A stretch of DNA of 64,000 nt from Adenophora triphylla var. japonica (taxonomy: Eukaryota > Streptophyta > Magnoliopsida > Asterales > Campanulaceae): the NCBI GenBank assembly GCA_022495995.1, contig JAFEMH010001457.1, positions 1 to 64,000 of the forward strand, written 5' to 3'. A model generated the notes under the pieces. It ran no database searches. It saw only the letters and a program-made list of their open reading frames with translations, and was not told where the DNA came from. Shown piece after piece: positions 22,642 to 33,345 of this stretch. How positions within the stretch are numbered: position 1 is the stretch's first letter; every line of letters begins with the position of its first letter. Made by a program: the position numbers and the translations under genes.

Positions 22642-24241
22642 TCAGTCGTCATTCGCTGCATCTTCTTTGGTCTTCTTCCCTTTACCTCGACCCCGTCGAG
22701 TTTTCTTTCTCTTCTTCTCCATGATGTCGGTCTCCCTCATTATGATCTCCGGTATCCTCACTGGAGCCTCCACCAGACCTGTGTCAATAAGTGCCCTCTC
22801 TACTCGAGCACGAGTCCGCACTTCCTCCCTCTGAGCCTCAGTCAAGGGAACGACTTCAGAAAGCCTCTTATATCGAGCCTCCATATCTTTGATAAGGTCA
22901 CCCGACTGGTTGGTTATGGTGACTCGCCTTAGCCTCAGTCTCCCTCAGAGTCCTACTCGAGTCGCAGTCAGCCCCCAATAAAGTCTGACGTCTCTCCCCT
23001 AATATGACCTGAGTCGCTCCCATCTCCCTCTCGTACCAATCCAAGTAGACAGTGGTCAAGATGGTACTCTTCCTGCTCCTGAGAATGGCCCTGGGTGGGA
23101 AAGCAGCATATGTCCAAGCCCTCGAGATGAAAGAGAAGCTGGCTGAATCTCTCATATCTAGTGGCACCACCTCCATGGTGCGGATGTCCTCCCAATCGCC
23201 CAACGGCTCCTGCAAGGCCCCAAACTGCCTGGATACCAAGCAGGGTATGTAGAAGGATGACCAGCAGAACTCTGGAACCCTCACTATATAGGACTCCTGA
23301 AATGTCCTCCTGGTCTGTAATCTCCAATGAGGTACCCACCAGCGAATGTCCGAAGTGGATAGCCTAGCCATCATCAGCTCCCAGCTACCCTGGTCCTTCT
23401 GCCTAGGTGCACCCCTCCGAGAAATCACCCAAGGACACTGAGTCGGCAAAGCCCCTGGCAAAGCCCCAAGCCTCTCCCCGCAGCCATAAAGTCGCACAAA
23501 TGAGCTCCTGCACCTCATGAAATGGTCTCCTCTAGCCATCCTATCAATGCCATGCAGGGACTCACCCAAAACCAATGGGACAATATCCTTCCCAGCCCTG
23601 CAATCTCTGACCATGTCCAAGAGACCGCCATGACAGATCCCCACGGACTCAGCAGTGAATAGAGCCGAGAATATGCAGAGGATAAATGCATCCATAGCCA
23701 CCGTGGTCGTAGCCATAGCCGGAGACCCAAACCTGCCCGGAATATCAGAAAGGTCAATCCTGTCCGGAGCAATCATCATCTCCTCAGCCTCTCCCAGAGA
23801 AACCTGCAGAAAAGATGCCAACTTTGCCGCCACCGGCACATCTTTGATCAGAGGAATCGATATAGCCTCGATTTCTGGACCCCCAATCAAGGCTCGGAAG
23901 TCTTCATGCGTTGGGACAATCTCATTGTAAGAAAAGCAGTAAACGTGTCTCCGGACGTCCCAAAACCTTGCTGCTGCTCTCAAAAGGTCCCAATCGGGCG
24001 GGAGATCCTTCAAATACCATAAAGACTTGATCTTGAATGAAGAATCAAATAGCCCCTTGTGAGATTGAAAGTTATATCTCACCCAAGACTGAAGATCGGA
24101 CAGAAAACGATCTCTTTTCCCCCTTTGCAATCTAGCGGGCTTCTCCATTGCAAAATGATCAAAGTTGATGTCTTTAGGTCCAATATGTGCTCTGGGAACA
24201 GTTGGGACAAGTCTAGGTTGAAAATGAAATGAAATGGCCAA
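22642..24241 (-). pseudogene. aORF2 of element A: antisense PMD-like / DUF7745-like protein
   Basis: Intronless gene antisense to pol, starting at ATG 24241 and open for 447 codons to 22898. Comparison with C shows that one base is missing near 22920. In the shifted frame the protein continues to 22642 (SGDLIKDMEARYKRL, ending in a basic tail KKRKKTRRGRGKGKK), about 530 residues in all. Features: WDLLRAAARFWDVRRHVY, then EIVPTHEDFRALIGGP, and later RWWVPHWRLQT and YLDWYEREMG. The WD...PTxEDFxALxG layout resembles plant retroelement-associated DUF7745/PMD proteins. That is recognition from memory. No catalytic motif is seen. It lies downstream of aORF1 on the same strand, with a 450-bp gap. 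Confidence 0.75.
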
Positions 24242-24697
24242 GCCTTGATTTTATTCAGAAAATGACCAGTCCAGACGGAACTGTAAGCCGCACGACCTCA
24301 TTTGCCCCAGAGACCAGACCGCACGGCCTCATTTGCCTGATGTGAAAGACAAATCTGCAGCAACCAAGTTGCTGCCCAAAGGGAGTTTTCACCCCACTTT
24401 TCCAACCAAAACCTGTACAAAATCATGTCCAAAGACCATCCAAGCATTTATATATCATTATATATCATTTTGGCCCAGTTTCAGCCCCAATTCCAAGCAA
24501 AAAACTTCCCCGAGGCTCAAGTAATATGCAAATTAATAATGCATAAATTAAAAAAGCAAATAAAGTAGTAGTACATTGTTTTCGCCCCATCGGCGCCCAA
24601 ATAAAGCAAAAAATAAACAAAATGTGCATAAAACTTGTTCATTGTTTGTTTTTCTTCCTAAATCAATTCTAGAGACCACCTAGGCCTCTGATCCTTC
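24242..24697 (-). other. Intergenic gap between aORF1 and aORF2 of element A
   Basis: AT-rich sequence (for example around 24530-24640) between the aORF1 stop and the aORF2 start. I see no coding sequence. It could hold the aORF1 polyadenylation region and the aORF2 promoter, but no motif is clear. Confidence 0.5.
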
Positions 24698-27284
24698 CTA
24701 TTCATCGCTACTCAGCTCATAAACGCTCGCCTCCCTCATCAAGTCCTCGCTGTCGCTCATGTCAGAAAGATGAACATTCTCATGCTCGTACTCAGCCAGA
24801 TGCTCCAGGATGCCGGCATTTCGTCCTCGTCCCCGAGGCATGGCGCTAGAGGAGTACTCTGAAGCCGATGAGGTGGATGCCGTGCCCCCGACGTGCCTTC
24901 TCTTGCGCACGGGCTCCTGCACATTCGCTGCAGCCTTTGAAGCGCAAGCCAGCTTCTTCAAGAGGGACCAGCATGCATCCTTCCAGCCCCTATTCTGCCT
25001 GACCAAGCCATCATAGGTGCGAGCTGGAACATGAGAAAAAAGAGAAGAAAATTTCAGAATAGCAAAAAAGCAAAGAAATCTGAAGAGAAGGGAAAAGACC
25101 CTAAAAGTGTACTTACAGTGCTGTCCGGCGGCAGAGTATACTGGGGCTCCCTTGTGTCGGGGACAGGTATCCTGAACCTCCTCGGTACCCCGTTCACCAC
25201 GTAAGAAAGGTGAGCAGGAGGCATCGGCGGGTCAGAAGGCTCGGCTTCCCCATACCCCTGAGTGACAGCCAGCTTCACTAGCTTCTGTGGCATCCTCAAT
25301 CGCCGCTCCACAAACACAGCATACGGGGTAACCAGGTCAAAATACTCCTCAGCGGCCACGCCTGCCTGGTATCTAGCAATCTCATCCTCTGACCAATCCC
25401 GGGGCTGCAGCATCCGTGCTGGAGGATCCTGGGGAGTAATGGCATCCAATGGAGGGATATGGCCATGCTGCCTGGAAAAACGGTCCCCCAGATAGATGAC
25501 ATCACATGTCAGCCCGGTCAACCACCGCCTCTGCCTCGTCGCCTCCATGGCCTCTCCTAGCAAAATCTCTGGATACCTCCCCCAAGGGTAAAAATCCACT
25601 CCGTCGTGCCCATCCCTGTTGATGGCTGGCCTCACCATCTTATAGTCAAAGGTGATTCGGGTCTTCCCGGTGAACTTATCTCTCGCATCTCCCCTCCAGC
25701 GGATCATAGCGGGAAAGATGGTAGCATCGCTCTGTTGGTTCCACGGAAAGAACCTAATCACCTCGCAAAACCAGACCTGCATGTTCAAAACATCAAAAAA
25801 TGTCACTTCTCTCTCATAAAAGTCTCAAGACAGTAGATAAAAAGAGAGAAAGAAAAGAGGGACTACCTCAAGAGCAAAGGAGAAATAGTCCATGGAGGCA
25901 GCCTTATTCCGGCTGTACATGTCCAGGGAGAAGTATAGCTCCGCCAATCTGGCCTCGCCCCAAGAGACCGTCCCAATCCCATCAACATCCTCCAGAGAGT
26001 CGAGGAGGCAAGTCATAGCCAGAGTCCCAGAATTGACAAATATGGTGACTGACAGCATCAACCACACAAAGGCTCTAGCAAGCTGGTGGGCAGTCACCTC
26101 ATTAGCAGCAAATCCCTGCATGCAGTTCTGGACTGCCACCTCGACGTTCCTCGTCTCCATTCCGAGCCCCTTGGGAATAAGCTCAAACCCGACCAAAGCC
26201 CTGAACTCCTCTGCCGTGATATGGTTCCTCCAATTCATGGGCCTCCCGGTGAACTGTAAGCCAGTGATAGCAGTGAAATCGGCCGGAGTCACCGTAAGCT
26301 CCCCCCCAGCTAAGGTGAAAATTGTGGGTGGTGTCCCACCAGAACTCTGAAAGGGCCTGGATCAAGCCCTTGCTCTTGGAGGTAATGTGAATACCTCTGC
26401 CGATGGCCTCAATGAACAGATCAAGGCCGGTAGCCCTCACAAGCTGCTTGGGGTTCACCCCATTCTTCTCAAAATCAGGCATCCTCTCCCATAGCCTGAC
26501 AGCAATCTCGGAAGGTCCCCTGGATTTGTTCTCCTGAAGAGAACGCAAAAGAAATGTGTCAGTCCTTTTCAAAAAAGCATGCATATATTAAAAAGTGCAC
26601 ATATTTTCAATAGAAAATCATTCATAAAATTTTCTAGCATCCTTTGCATGGAAAACGTGTCTTTCATCACTTGAAGCATATTGCATCAAACACATTGCTT
26701 TCCTAAGCACAAAATCACAATTTTCAAAATTATTTGCACAAAAGCATTAATTTTTCCTCAAAAAATGGCATGCATGAATCCTTTTCATCGTCCAAAATCC
26801 CGTTTCCTCATTCATGATCAAAAATTGACCTAGTTCTAGCACATGCAAGGACTCCGTCACCTCTTAGACAATTATCCTTCTTACTTTATTTTCGAAAAAA
26901 AAGTGGGTCATTCTCATTATTTTTGTCAAATAAATTGCACATGCATGATTGTTTGTCCTCTTAGCCTCATAGGTTAATCATCAAGATTTCAAAATCATCG
27001 TCTAAAATCCTAGGGAAATTCGAGAAATTCCTAAAATTCGAGTCAAGCCCTAAGTCAATCAAAATTCAATCAAAATCGACGGAATTGAGCAAATTAAGAA
27101 TGCTTACCCCAACCGATTGAGGATTCGTCGATTTGTGCTCCCTCTTGCCCGGATAAAGCTTCGACGGAGGCGTAAGGAAGTCATATTTCCTCTCCGTTCG
27201 GACGAGCTCCTTCCTCCTCCTTCGAGTGGCCTCGGAGATGTTCCTCCTAGCTTGCCTTGGCATCAGATTCCCCTCCGGATCCAT
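24698..27284 (-). pseudogene. aORF1 of element A: four-exon plant mobile domain gene, antisense to pol
   Basis: Exons inferred on the minus strand: 27284-27108, 26533-25867, 25776-25117, 25023-24698, with GT-AG introns (GTAAGC, GTAGTC and GTAAGT donors; acceptors TCTTCAG, CATGCAG, TTCCAG). Exon 2 holds the PMD core ALSEFWWDTTHNFHLSWGG then TVTPADFTAITGL. Exon 3 has TCDVIYLGDRFSRQHG and VPRRFRIPVPDTREPQY. Exon 4 is Ser/Asp-rich with KRRHVGGTASTSSASEYSSS. The gene is nearly intact: one extra G in a G7 run at 26301-26307 shifts the frame, and the exon 3/4 join is off by one base as I place it. Function unknown; PMD proteins of host genes act in nuclear silencing. Confidence 0.8.
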
Positions 27285-27676
27285 CTAGATCAGTAGAAGC
27301 AAGGGAATTGAAGGATTTTGGAAAAATTCTCTCCCTCCTCTCTCTCTTCCTCGGCGACTGATGGGCGGCAATAATGCCCAGTCCCCGTTCAAATCTGTTT
27401 TAAATAATCTGGAAAAATCAATCTTCTAGCCTTACGGCTTCTTTTGCCTCCCTCTCATGCCGGGCGGCCTCATTCGCTCTGAGCAGAAATTACCTTTTTG
27501 CCCCTGGACTTTCCACTTGGGCATATAATTCCTGTTATCCTTTAACTAGGATAACATCCTTTTCAGAAGATATCCTTTATCTCCTTATGCAAATAGATTT
27601 TCTTCCCCAGTCGCCTCCGTTACTTCCGTTATAACGGGATAACGCTAGGTGACAACCTTCGAATTGTTGAAATCCA
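27285..27676 (-). other. Upstream region of aORF1 in element A
   Basis: This is the stretch before the aORF1 start (which lies at 27284 on the minus strand) and would hold its promoter and 5' untranslated region. A CT-rich run at 27330-27350 lies just upstream of the ATG. No clear TATA box is seen and nothing is coding. Confidence 0.4.
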
Positions 27677-28166
27677 AACTTTTGCTACCTCTATCACAGA
27701 TAGTGAAGTACGCTCAAGTTCTTCAAACTTTAGCTACCTCTATCACAGATAGTGAAGTACGCTCAAGTTCTCCTAACTTTTGCTACCTCTATCACAGATT
27801 GAGAAGTACGCTCAAGTTCTCCTAACTTTTGCTACCTCTATCACAGATAGTGAAGTACGCTCAAGTTCTCCAAACTTTTGCTACCTCTATCACAGATAGT
27901 GAAGTACGCTCAAGTTCTCCTAACTTTTGCTACCTCTATCACAGATTGAGAAGTACGCTCAAGTTCTCCTAACTTTTGCTACCTCTATCACAGATAGTGA
28001 AGTACGCTCATGTTCTCCAAACTTTTGCTACCTCTATCACAGATAGTGAAGTACGCTCAAGTTCTCCAAACTTTAGCTACCTCTATCACAGATAGTGAAG
28101 TACGCTCAAGTTCTCCAAATTTCAGCTACCTCTATCACAGATAGTGAAGTACGCTTTAGTATCCAA
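27677..28166. repeat. Tandem array, 49-bp unit, 10 copies (element A)
   Basis: GCTACCTCTATCACAGAT recurs at 27684, 27733, 27782, 27831, 27880, 27929, 27978, 28027, 28076 and 28125, an exact 49-bp period. Each unit continues with GTGAAGTACGCTCAAGTTCT. Copies differ by only a few bases (for example AGATAGTG versus AGATTGAG), and variants alternate, pointing to recent multi-unit amplification. It lies between the aORF1 promoter side and the 3' LTR. Confidence 0.97.
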
Positions 28167-28674
28167 TCAGGTGACAACCTCCATTAATTGTCAAAACCTC
28201 AAGGATCCTAGACATCTTTCCTAACCTATCTAGTGATGCTTGAACTACGATCAAGGCTTGATTCCTCCGGGATACGTAGGTAGCCTTTCATAAAAGGTCC
28301 AGCCATCCGACCACTTTGGTCACCCTGTTCCTTCGTCACTCCTCAGTGATGAAGTAGCCCCTCATAGAGGTCCAGATATACGACCACCTCGGTCACTTCT
28401 AGCATATCCCCAGTAGGATCAATTGCTCGACCTCCTAGGTCACTTTCTCTTCTATTTCCCCGGCAAGAGACCAGTTTTCTCTCCGCCATTCCCCTGTGGA
28501 TCTTATTCTGAATTACGATCTGGCTTAATTCTCACTCGGGATACGTAGGTAGCCTTCCAGAGTTTCAGCCACTAGACCACTTTGGTCACCTAATCCGTCT
28601 CGGCATTCGCCAGATCGGATCCTTTTCTATCGACAACCCCACTCGCCCTGCAAGTGACGTTGCCGAGGGGCTTC
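28167..28674 (+). other. Element A 3' untranslated region and polypurine tract
   Basis: Non-coding. GGGATACGTAGGTAGCC occurs at 28269 and 28538, each followed by CCGACCAC or GACCAC plus TTTGGTCACC, so this is a degenerate repeat of about 270 bp. The tract GCCGAGGGGCTTC ends at 28674, right before the LTR, and is the likely plus-strand primer. Confidence 0.6.
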
Positions 28675-30445
28675 TGTAAGTACCCAAATCTGGCTCATGC
28701 CTTCCGGTAAAGTTTCCCGATAATTCCCCGGACTTTCCTAGAGTTCCGGAACAATTTCGGAACTGTTCCAAACCTCCCAAGGGCTGAAGGGATTGCTCTA
28801 AATAAAAGGGACACATTTTAATTGATTTAGGCATCTTTCTAGAATTGCCACCTTGCATGATTCTAGAAAAATGCTGAGTCATACTGGATAATGCCGCACG
28901 GCTGCATTAGGAAAAGACTCCTAGCCACACGGCCTCATTAGTCTTATCCAAACTGCCTATAAATAGAGCCCTCATCTACCCATTTCATATACGAAAAACA
29001 CACACAATACACCATACTCAGCTCCAAAACTCTCCCAAAACACTGCTGAAAATCCAAGAGGTTGAAGAAAGCCAAGAATCCACCTCCCTCCTCATTGAAG
29101 CCTCCAAAGTTGGTCCATCCACCAAGCAAGACCCAAAGAAGAAGAGGTCACCACCATTGGTAACCTCTTACTCCCTTACCTTGCATTATACTTGCTCTAT
29201 GTGATTTAATTGCTCATTGCAATCATATATTGTCATTATCTTGTTTGGGACTTGGTATTTGTTGTTAAAGATCCTATCTTTATCATACCCCCTTTCCCTT
29301 TGCATCCCTTGCATGAAATAAGCATCATTTGCTCCTAAAAATGTAATCTTTATATTCAAAGGTGCATCCTTTGCACCTAAAAATCCTTTCTTTACATAAA
29401 AATGTCATCTTTATGCATCCTTTGCTCATAAAAATGCAATCTTTACATTCAAAATGCATCCTTTGCATATAAAAATCATGTCTTTACAATAAAGATGCAT
29501 CCTTTGCATCTAAAACCCATTTTCATGCATCCTTTGCATTAAAAGTCATTACTTTATCATCAAAGTAGCATCCTTTGCTATCAAAATTTCATTTTCATGC
29601 ATTAAAGATCATTTCTTTACATATTAAATACTAATTTTCTCATAAAAATGCATCATTTGCATAAAAATCATGTCTTTAATTAAAAAGCATCCTTTGCAAT
29701 CAAAAGCATCCTTTGCAACCTCAAAAATATCATCTTTTCACTAAACATGTCATATTTACATGCATTCCCCCATGTCCCCATTAGCAACCTTCGGAACGGA
29801 CCGGTGTAAAGATCCTATCTTTACATCGTTTCTTCCATTAAAGGTGCCATAATCTCTTTAGAAAGGGATAACCTTGAACCCGATATCTCCGATTATCACT
29901 TAAGACGAGCATGAAAGCATCTATAAGCTCAATCATCTCAAGGCGTAGGATTGATGGGCTAAGGTCACTCCTTTCCTAAAGAACCTCATTTTGGACTATA
30001 AAAGAGAGTCCTTCTCTCGATCACGCAAGTCCCAAGGTTAAAAAGCGATGATCACAAGTCCAAGATGAGGACGGGATCAAAATCCCGAACACACAAAAAT
30101 CCAAGGAATCCCGAGCGACAACCAATAAATGGTTTGTACGTCCGGAAGACAACTTGGGACATTCCCCCCCTTCTTTTCAAACACATGCACACAAGAAAGC
30201 ACGCAAGCAAGCACGATAAACGGAATCTTGGGAGACTTGCTATGGCAAGGCACCTTGGGTGAATGACGATCCGTTCTTCCCAAGGGGTAACTTAACCTCC
30301 GAACCCATAAAAAACCTTTTTTTCAAAGTTTTGAGGAAATCAAAATGGCGTGGCGACTCCGTTTTTCAAATTAAACCGGTTGTTTTCAAACTCGCGTGAA
30401 TCCGATTTAAAAAAACAAAAAATTAAATTTGGGCACACATTCACA
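28675..30445 (+). repeat. Element A 3' LTR
   Basis: 1,771 bp, TGTAAGTACCC...CATTCACA, same length as the 5' LTR with no visible indel and roughly 40 substitutions. It has a TATA box at 28958. Followed by the GTTGG duplication at 30446-30450. Confidence 0.95.
28958..28966 (+). promoter_or_regulatory. TATA box of the element A 3' LTR
   Basis: TATAAATAG at the same LTR position as in the 5' copy. It could drive read-out into the B LTR. Confidence 0.6.
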
Positions 30446-30450
30446 GTTGG

Positions 30451-33246
30451 GTATGCCTTGCATATAATCCTTAGTTTGCTAGCATTTGATTGCTTACGTG
30501 TTCATTTTGAGCCATTTTGTTGCACTATGTGACTTTGAGATGTTATAACTTGATTTAATGATATAATGTCTAAATAAAGAGAAGTTGTGTAGTTCCTTGG
30601 CAACACTTAAAACTTGATTGAAAGTGGTTCAAAATGGTTGAGTAGCTTAAGTGTAAAATAAAAGCTTAAGGTAGTGTTTTGTTCATTTTAAAACTTTGAG
30701 GAGCTTAGTTGTAATTGTGTTATATATATCCTCTCTTTAGCTTCTTCAAGAAGCTCACTACGTTCCTCAGTCTTCCAAGAGTTTCTCCCAGCCAAGAAAG
30801 GTTCCAAACCCTTGTTCTACTTCTAAAATTCATAGGAATTCAGTCCTTGATCTGTGTTCATTCCACTTTGCATACCTGCTTCGGAAGGTGTTTAGAACAA
30901 GTTCATCTGATTATCTTTTCTTTTCATTGGGTAAGTTGTTATGTTTCTTTTCTATATCTGTTCATAACATGCTTAGTAAGGTTATTATGATGTTATGGAT
31001 GATTGTTGTGAAGTGGAAATATGCTCTTGGTGGCTGAATGAGAAGTGACCAAGTGTGGTGAATAACTATAGCCAAAGTTGATATTATGGCTTGAGTTGGA
31101 ATTGAATCTTGTTATAGAGATGTTATAATACTTGAAGGGAGTATATTTGAGTCCCAAACTATGTGTATTCACTGCTGTAAATGGCCTTGAAATAGCTGAG
31201 ACCAAGGCTGGCAGTAACTGGTGTTGAACTGTTGTGGTTGTTGTGTGTTCTGCTGATGTTTCGAAGGCAGCAAGGGTTTCTGGTGGCAGGCACGACTCGT
31301 GCCTATGAGCACGAGTCGTGACCCTTAGGGGGCACTCGTGGAAGGTAGTCGTGAAGCTTGGGGCAGTCGTGCAGGGCCTGGAAACGACTCGTGACCTTCA
31401 GCATGAGTCGTTCTCAAAACTGCCTTGAGTGAGCACTTTTGCAAGCTTTTAAACCTAGGTTAATGAGTATATATTTAATAAATCTTTAACTATAATTGTA
31501 GTACATGTTTAATAAAACATTTTAGAACTTGGAATTGGCCAAAAAGATATTGGCAAGAGTTTTAAATATTGATCCAAAGTTGCTTGGAAGGCAGTTTCAG
31601 CACTTGTATTATTTCAATCTGCGGCCTTGGTCCATGTTTAAGGCATTGGGAACCTAGGCTAAACAACTCGGATTGGAACACTTTTTGATCCTGTATTTAG
31701 TACAACTATAGTACTATATTAGGGAATTTGAAATGGGCCAATTGGATAATGGGAAGTGCTTTAAGAATGGTCGTGAACTTGCTTGAAAGGCAGTTTTTGA
31801 CCATTGAACCAAATGTTATAAAACTTGGTTTTTGAACTTAAACCCTAAAGAGAAGTTGTTCAATGTTGTATAGTAATTGTGTAGGGCTGGTTATATGTTG
31901 TTTTACCCCTACATGGTGACTTGTACAAGGTCATTGGCTTATATAGTGCCTTTAATAGATGTTGTACGAGTATGTTCATTTGGCAGGAGTATAAGTATAC
32001 CCTGTATTGGTTTATAAACTGTATAATGGTTGTGTGGAACTTATGTGATATATTGTGCATAAGTGTTTACATACTTCATAGTAGATTGTGTGCAAAGTGT
32101 TCAAATACTTGTTGCACAGTTTCTTGGGTTGAGCATGAGTAATGAATACCATGTTATTGCATTGTTGTTATTCAATAGTGTTGAAATACATGTGCACTAT
32201 TGTTATTGATTTAACATGAGTTATAGTTCCATGTTATATATATATTGATGTCCCATAGGGTGGACTTATGTTCAAGTAACTGTTATGTGCTTGACTATGA
32301 TGGTATCAGCTGAACATTGTGGGGGGTATATGGGATCCCAACACTTATGAGAAGATATTTCATAAGTTGTTTCGATTGCCTTATACCTGTGACTTCTCCC
32401 CCGTCTGTGGCCACGATCTGGGGGTGCGTAGCTTCTATGTTTATGTGCATTCAGGCATAGATAGCTGATAACTTATATGGATCTCTGTCGGGGTCGTATA
32501 AGACGTGAATAAGAACTAGCATTTCACGAGGGCGGAGTATCCCTCCCACCGTTGTACTACATATGATTCAGATAGGAATGGTAAGGGAAAGGTAACGTAA
32601 TGTGTTTACTATTTCCCAATGTGTTATTGAGCAACTTGATTTTATGTTGCATTGTATATGACTTATTGGTTAGAAGGAATAGGTAACGTAATGTGTTTAC
32701 TGTTTCCCAATGTGAGCAACCTGTTTATGTGTTACATATTGTATGGCATATTGTTGCATACATAATAACTTGCTGAGATTTTATCTCACCCCTTCTCCCT
32801 TTATTGTTTTAGATCCCGCTGAGACAGGTGGACCGAACCTGTGAGGCCGGGGGAAGAGTTTGGACTCCTTTTGGGTTGTCAGGGTATGAGTTCTTTTGGG
32901 AGTTGGGGATGTACTTGGTTGTTATTCTTTTGGGAAATGTATTGTATATAAAGTTTTACAACATGTTTCAGTTGTATCGTGTTGTAAGTAGCTTAGACTT
33001 GGTTTGTTTATGGTTGGCTTGTGTATAACCTTTTCAGTTGTATATTTTGTAAAACCAGGGTGTGTTTGGTTTGAAACAGGTTTACATGTCGCCTCCATGT
33101 AGAGAGGTTATTTTGAAATTGTTTTAAAAATGTGTTGTGTACTTTTCAAGTTAAAAGAAAAGAAAAGTTTTTTTAGAAATGGTATATTTTGGGACCCTCC
33201 ATCCTGGAACACGGTTTATAGGTCCGGGAGTTGGGAGGCGCCCACA
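30451..33246 (+). repeat. Element B 5' LTR, remainder
   Basis: GTATGCCTTGCATATAATCC continues the LTR after element A and matches 37876 onward in the 3' LTR. It ends GGCGCCCACA at 33246. A cluster of CACGACTCGTG/CACGAGTCGTG palindromes lies at about 31288-31415. The total 5' LTR is about 2.85 kb. Open frames inside (for example near 30,715-30,990) recur in the 3' LTR and are not genes. Confidence 0.95.
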
Positions 33247-33248
33247 GT

Positions 33249-33260
33249 TGGTATCAGAGC
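33249..33260 (+). other. Primer binding site of element B (tRNA-iMet type)
   Basis: TGGTATCAGAGC starts three bases after the LTR end. It is the standard tRNA-iMet primer site of plant chromoviruses. Confidence 0.95.
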
Positions 33261-33345
33261 TTTGGCTAGAGTCAAGGGTAGACGTCTAGTTTAAGGGGGA
33301 GTGTGTGATATCTGACGCCGAGTGTTTCCTGCAGGGATCAGTGTA

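Larger units (their letters stand above)
14029..30445 (+). mobile_element. Element A: young, gag-deleted Tat/Ogre-lineage retrotransposon with antisense PMD genes
   Basis: This 16,417-bp element has LTRs of 1,771 bp each. Order: 5' LTR, primer site, 5' untranslated repeats, a remnant of gag, reverse transcriptase to integrase, an A-rich spacer, two antisense genes (aORF2 then aORF1 as read left to right), a 49-bp tandem array, polypurine tract, 3' LTR. By eye the LTRs differ at roughly 40 positions, about 2.4%. At a commonly used plant rate of 1.3e-8 per site per year that is around 1 My; this date is inference. It lacks nearly all gag and protease sequence present in C. Confidence 0.93.

Noticed and set aside
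22898..24241. Calling aORF2 (or the PMD gene) an aminotransferase
   Set aside because: The 'aminotransferase-like' label for PMD proteins is historical; I see no PLP-binding lysine context or any enzyme motif.
27677..28166. Regular repeat array that might look like CRISPR
   Set aside because: Units are directly abutting with no unique spacers, and the DNA is a plant retrotransposon.
30715..32142. Small open frames in the B LTR, repeated at 38138-39571
   Set aside because: They occur identically in both LTRs, differ at ends by indels, and have no protein-like features.
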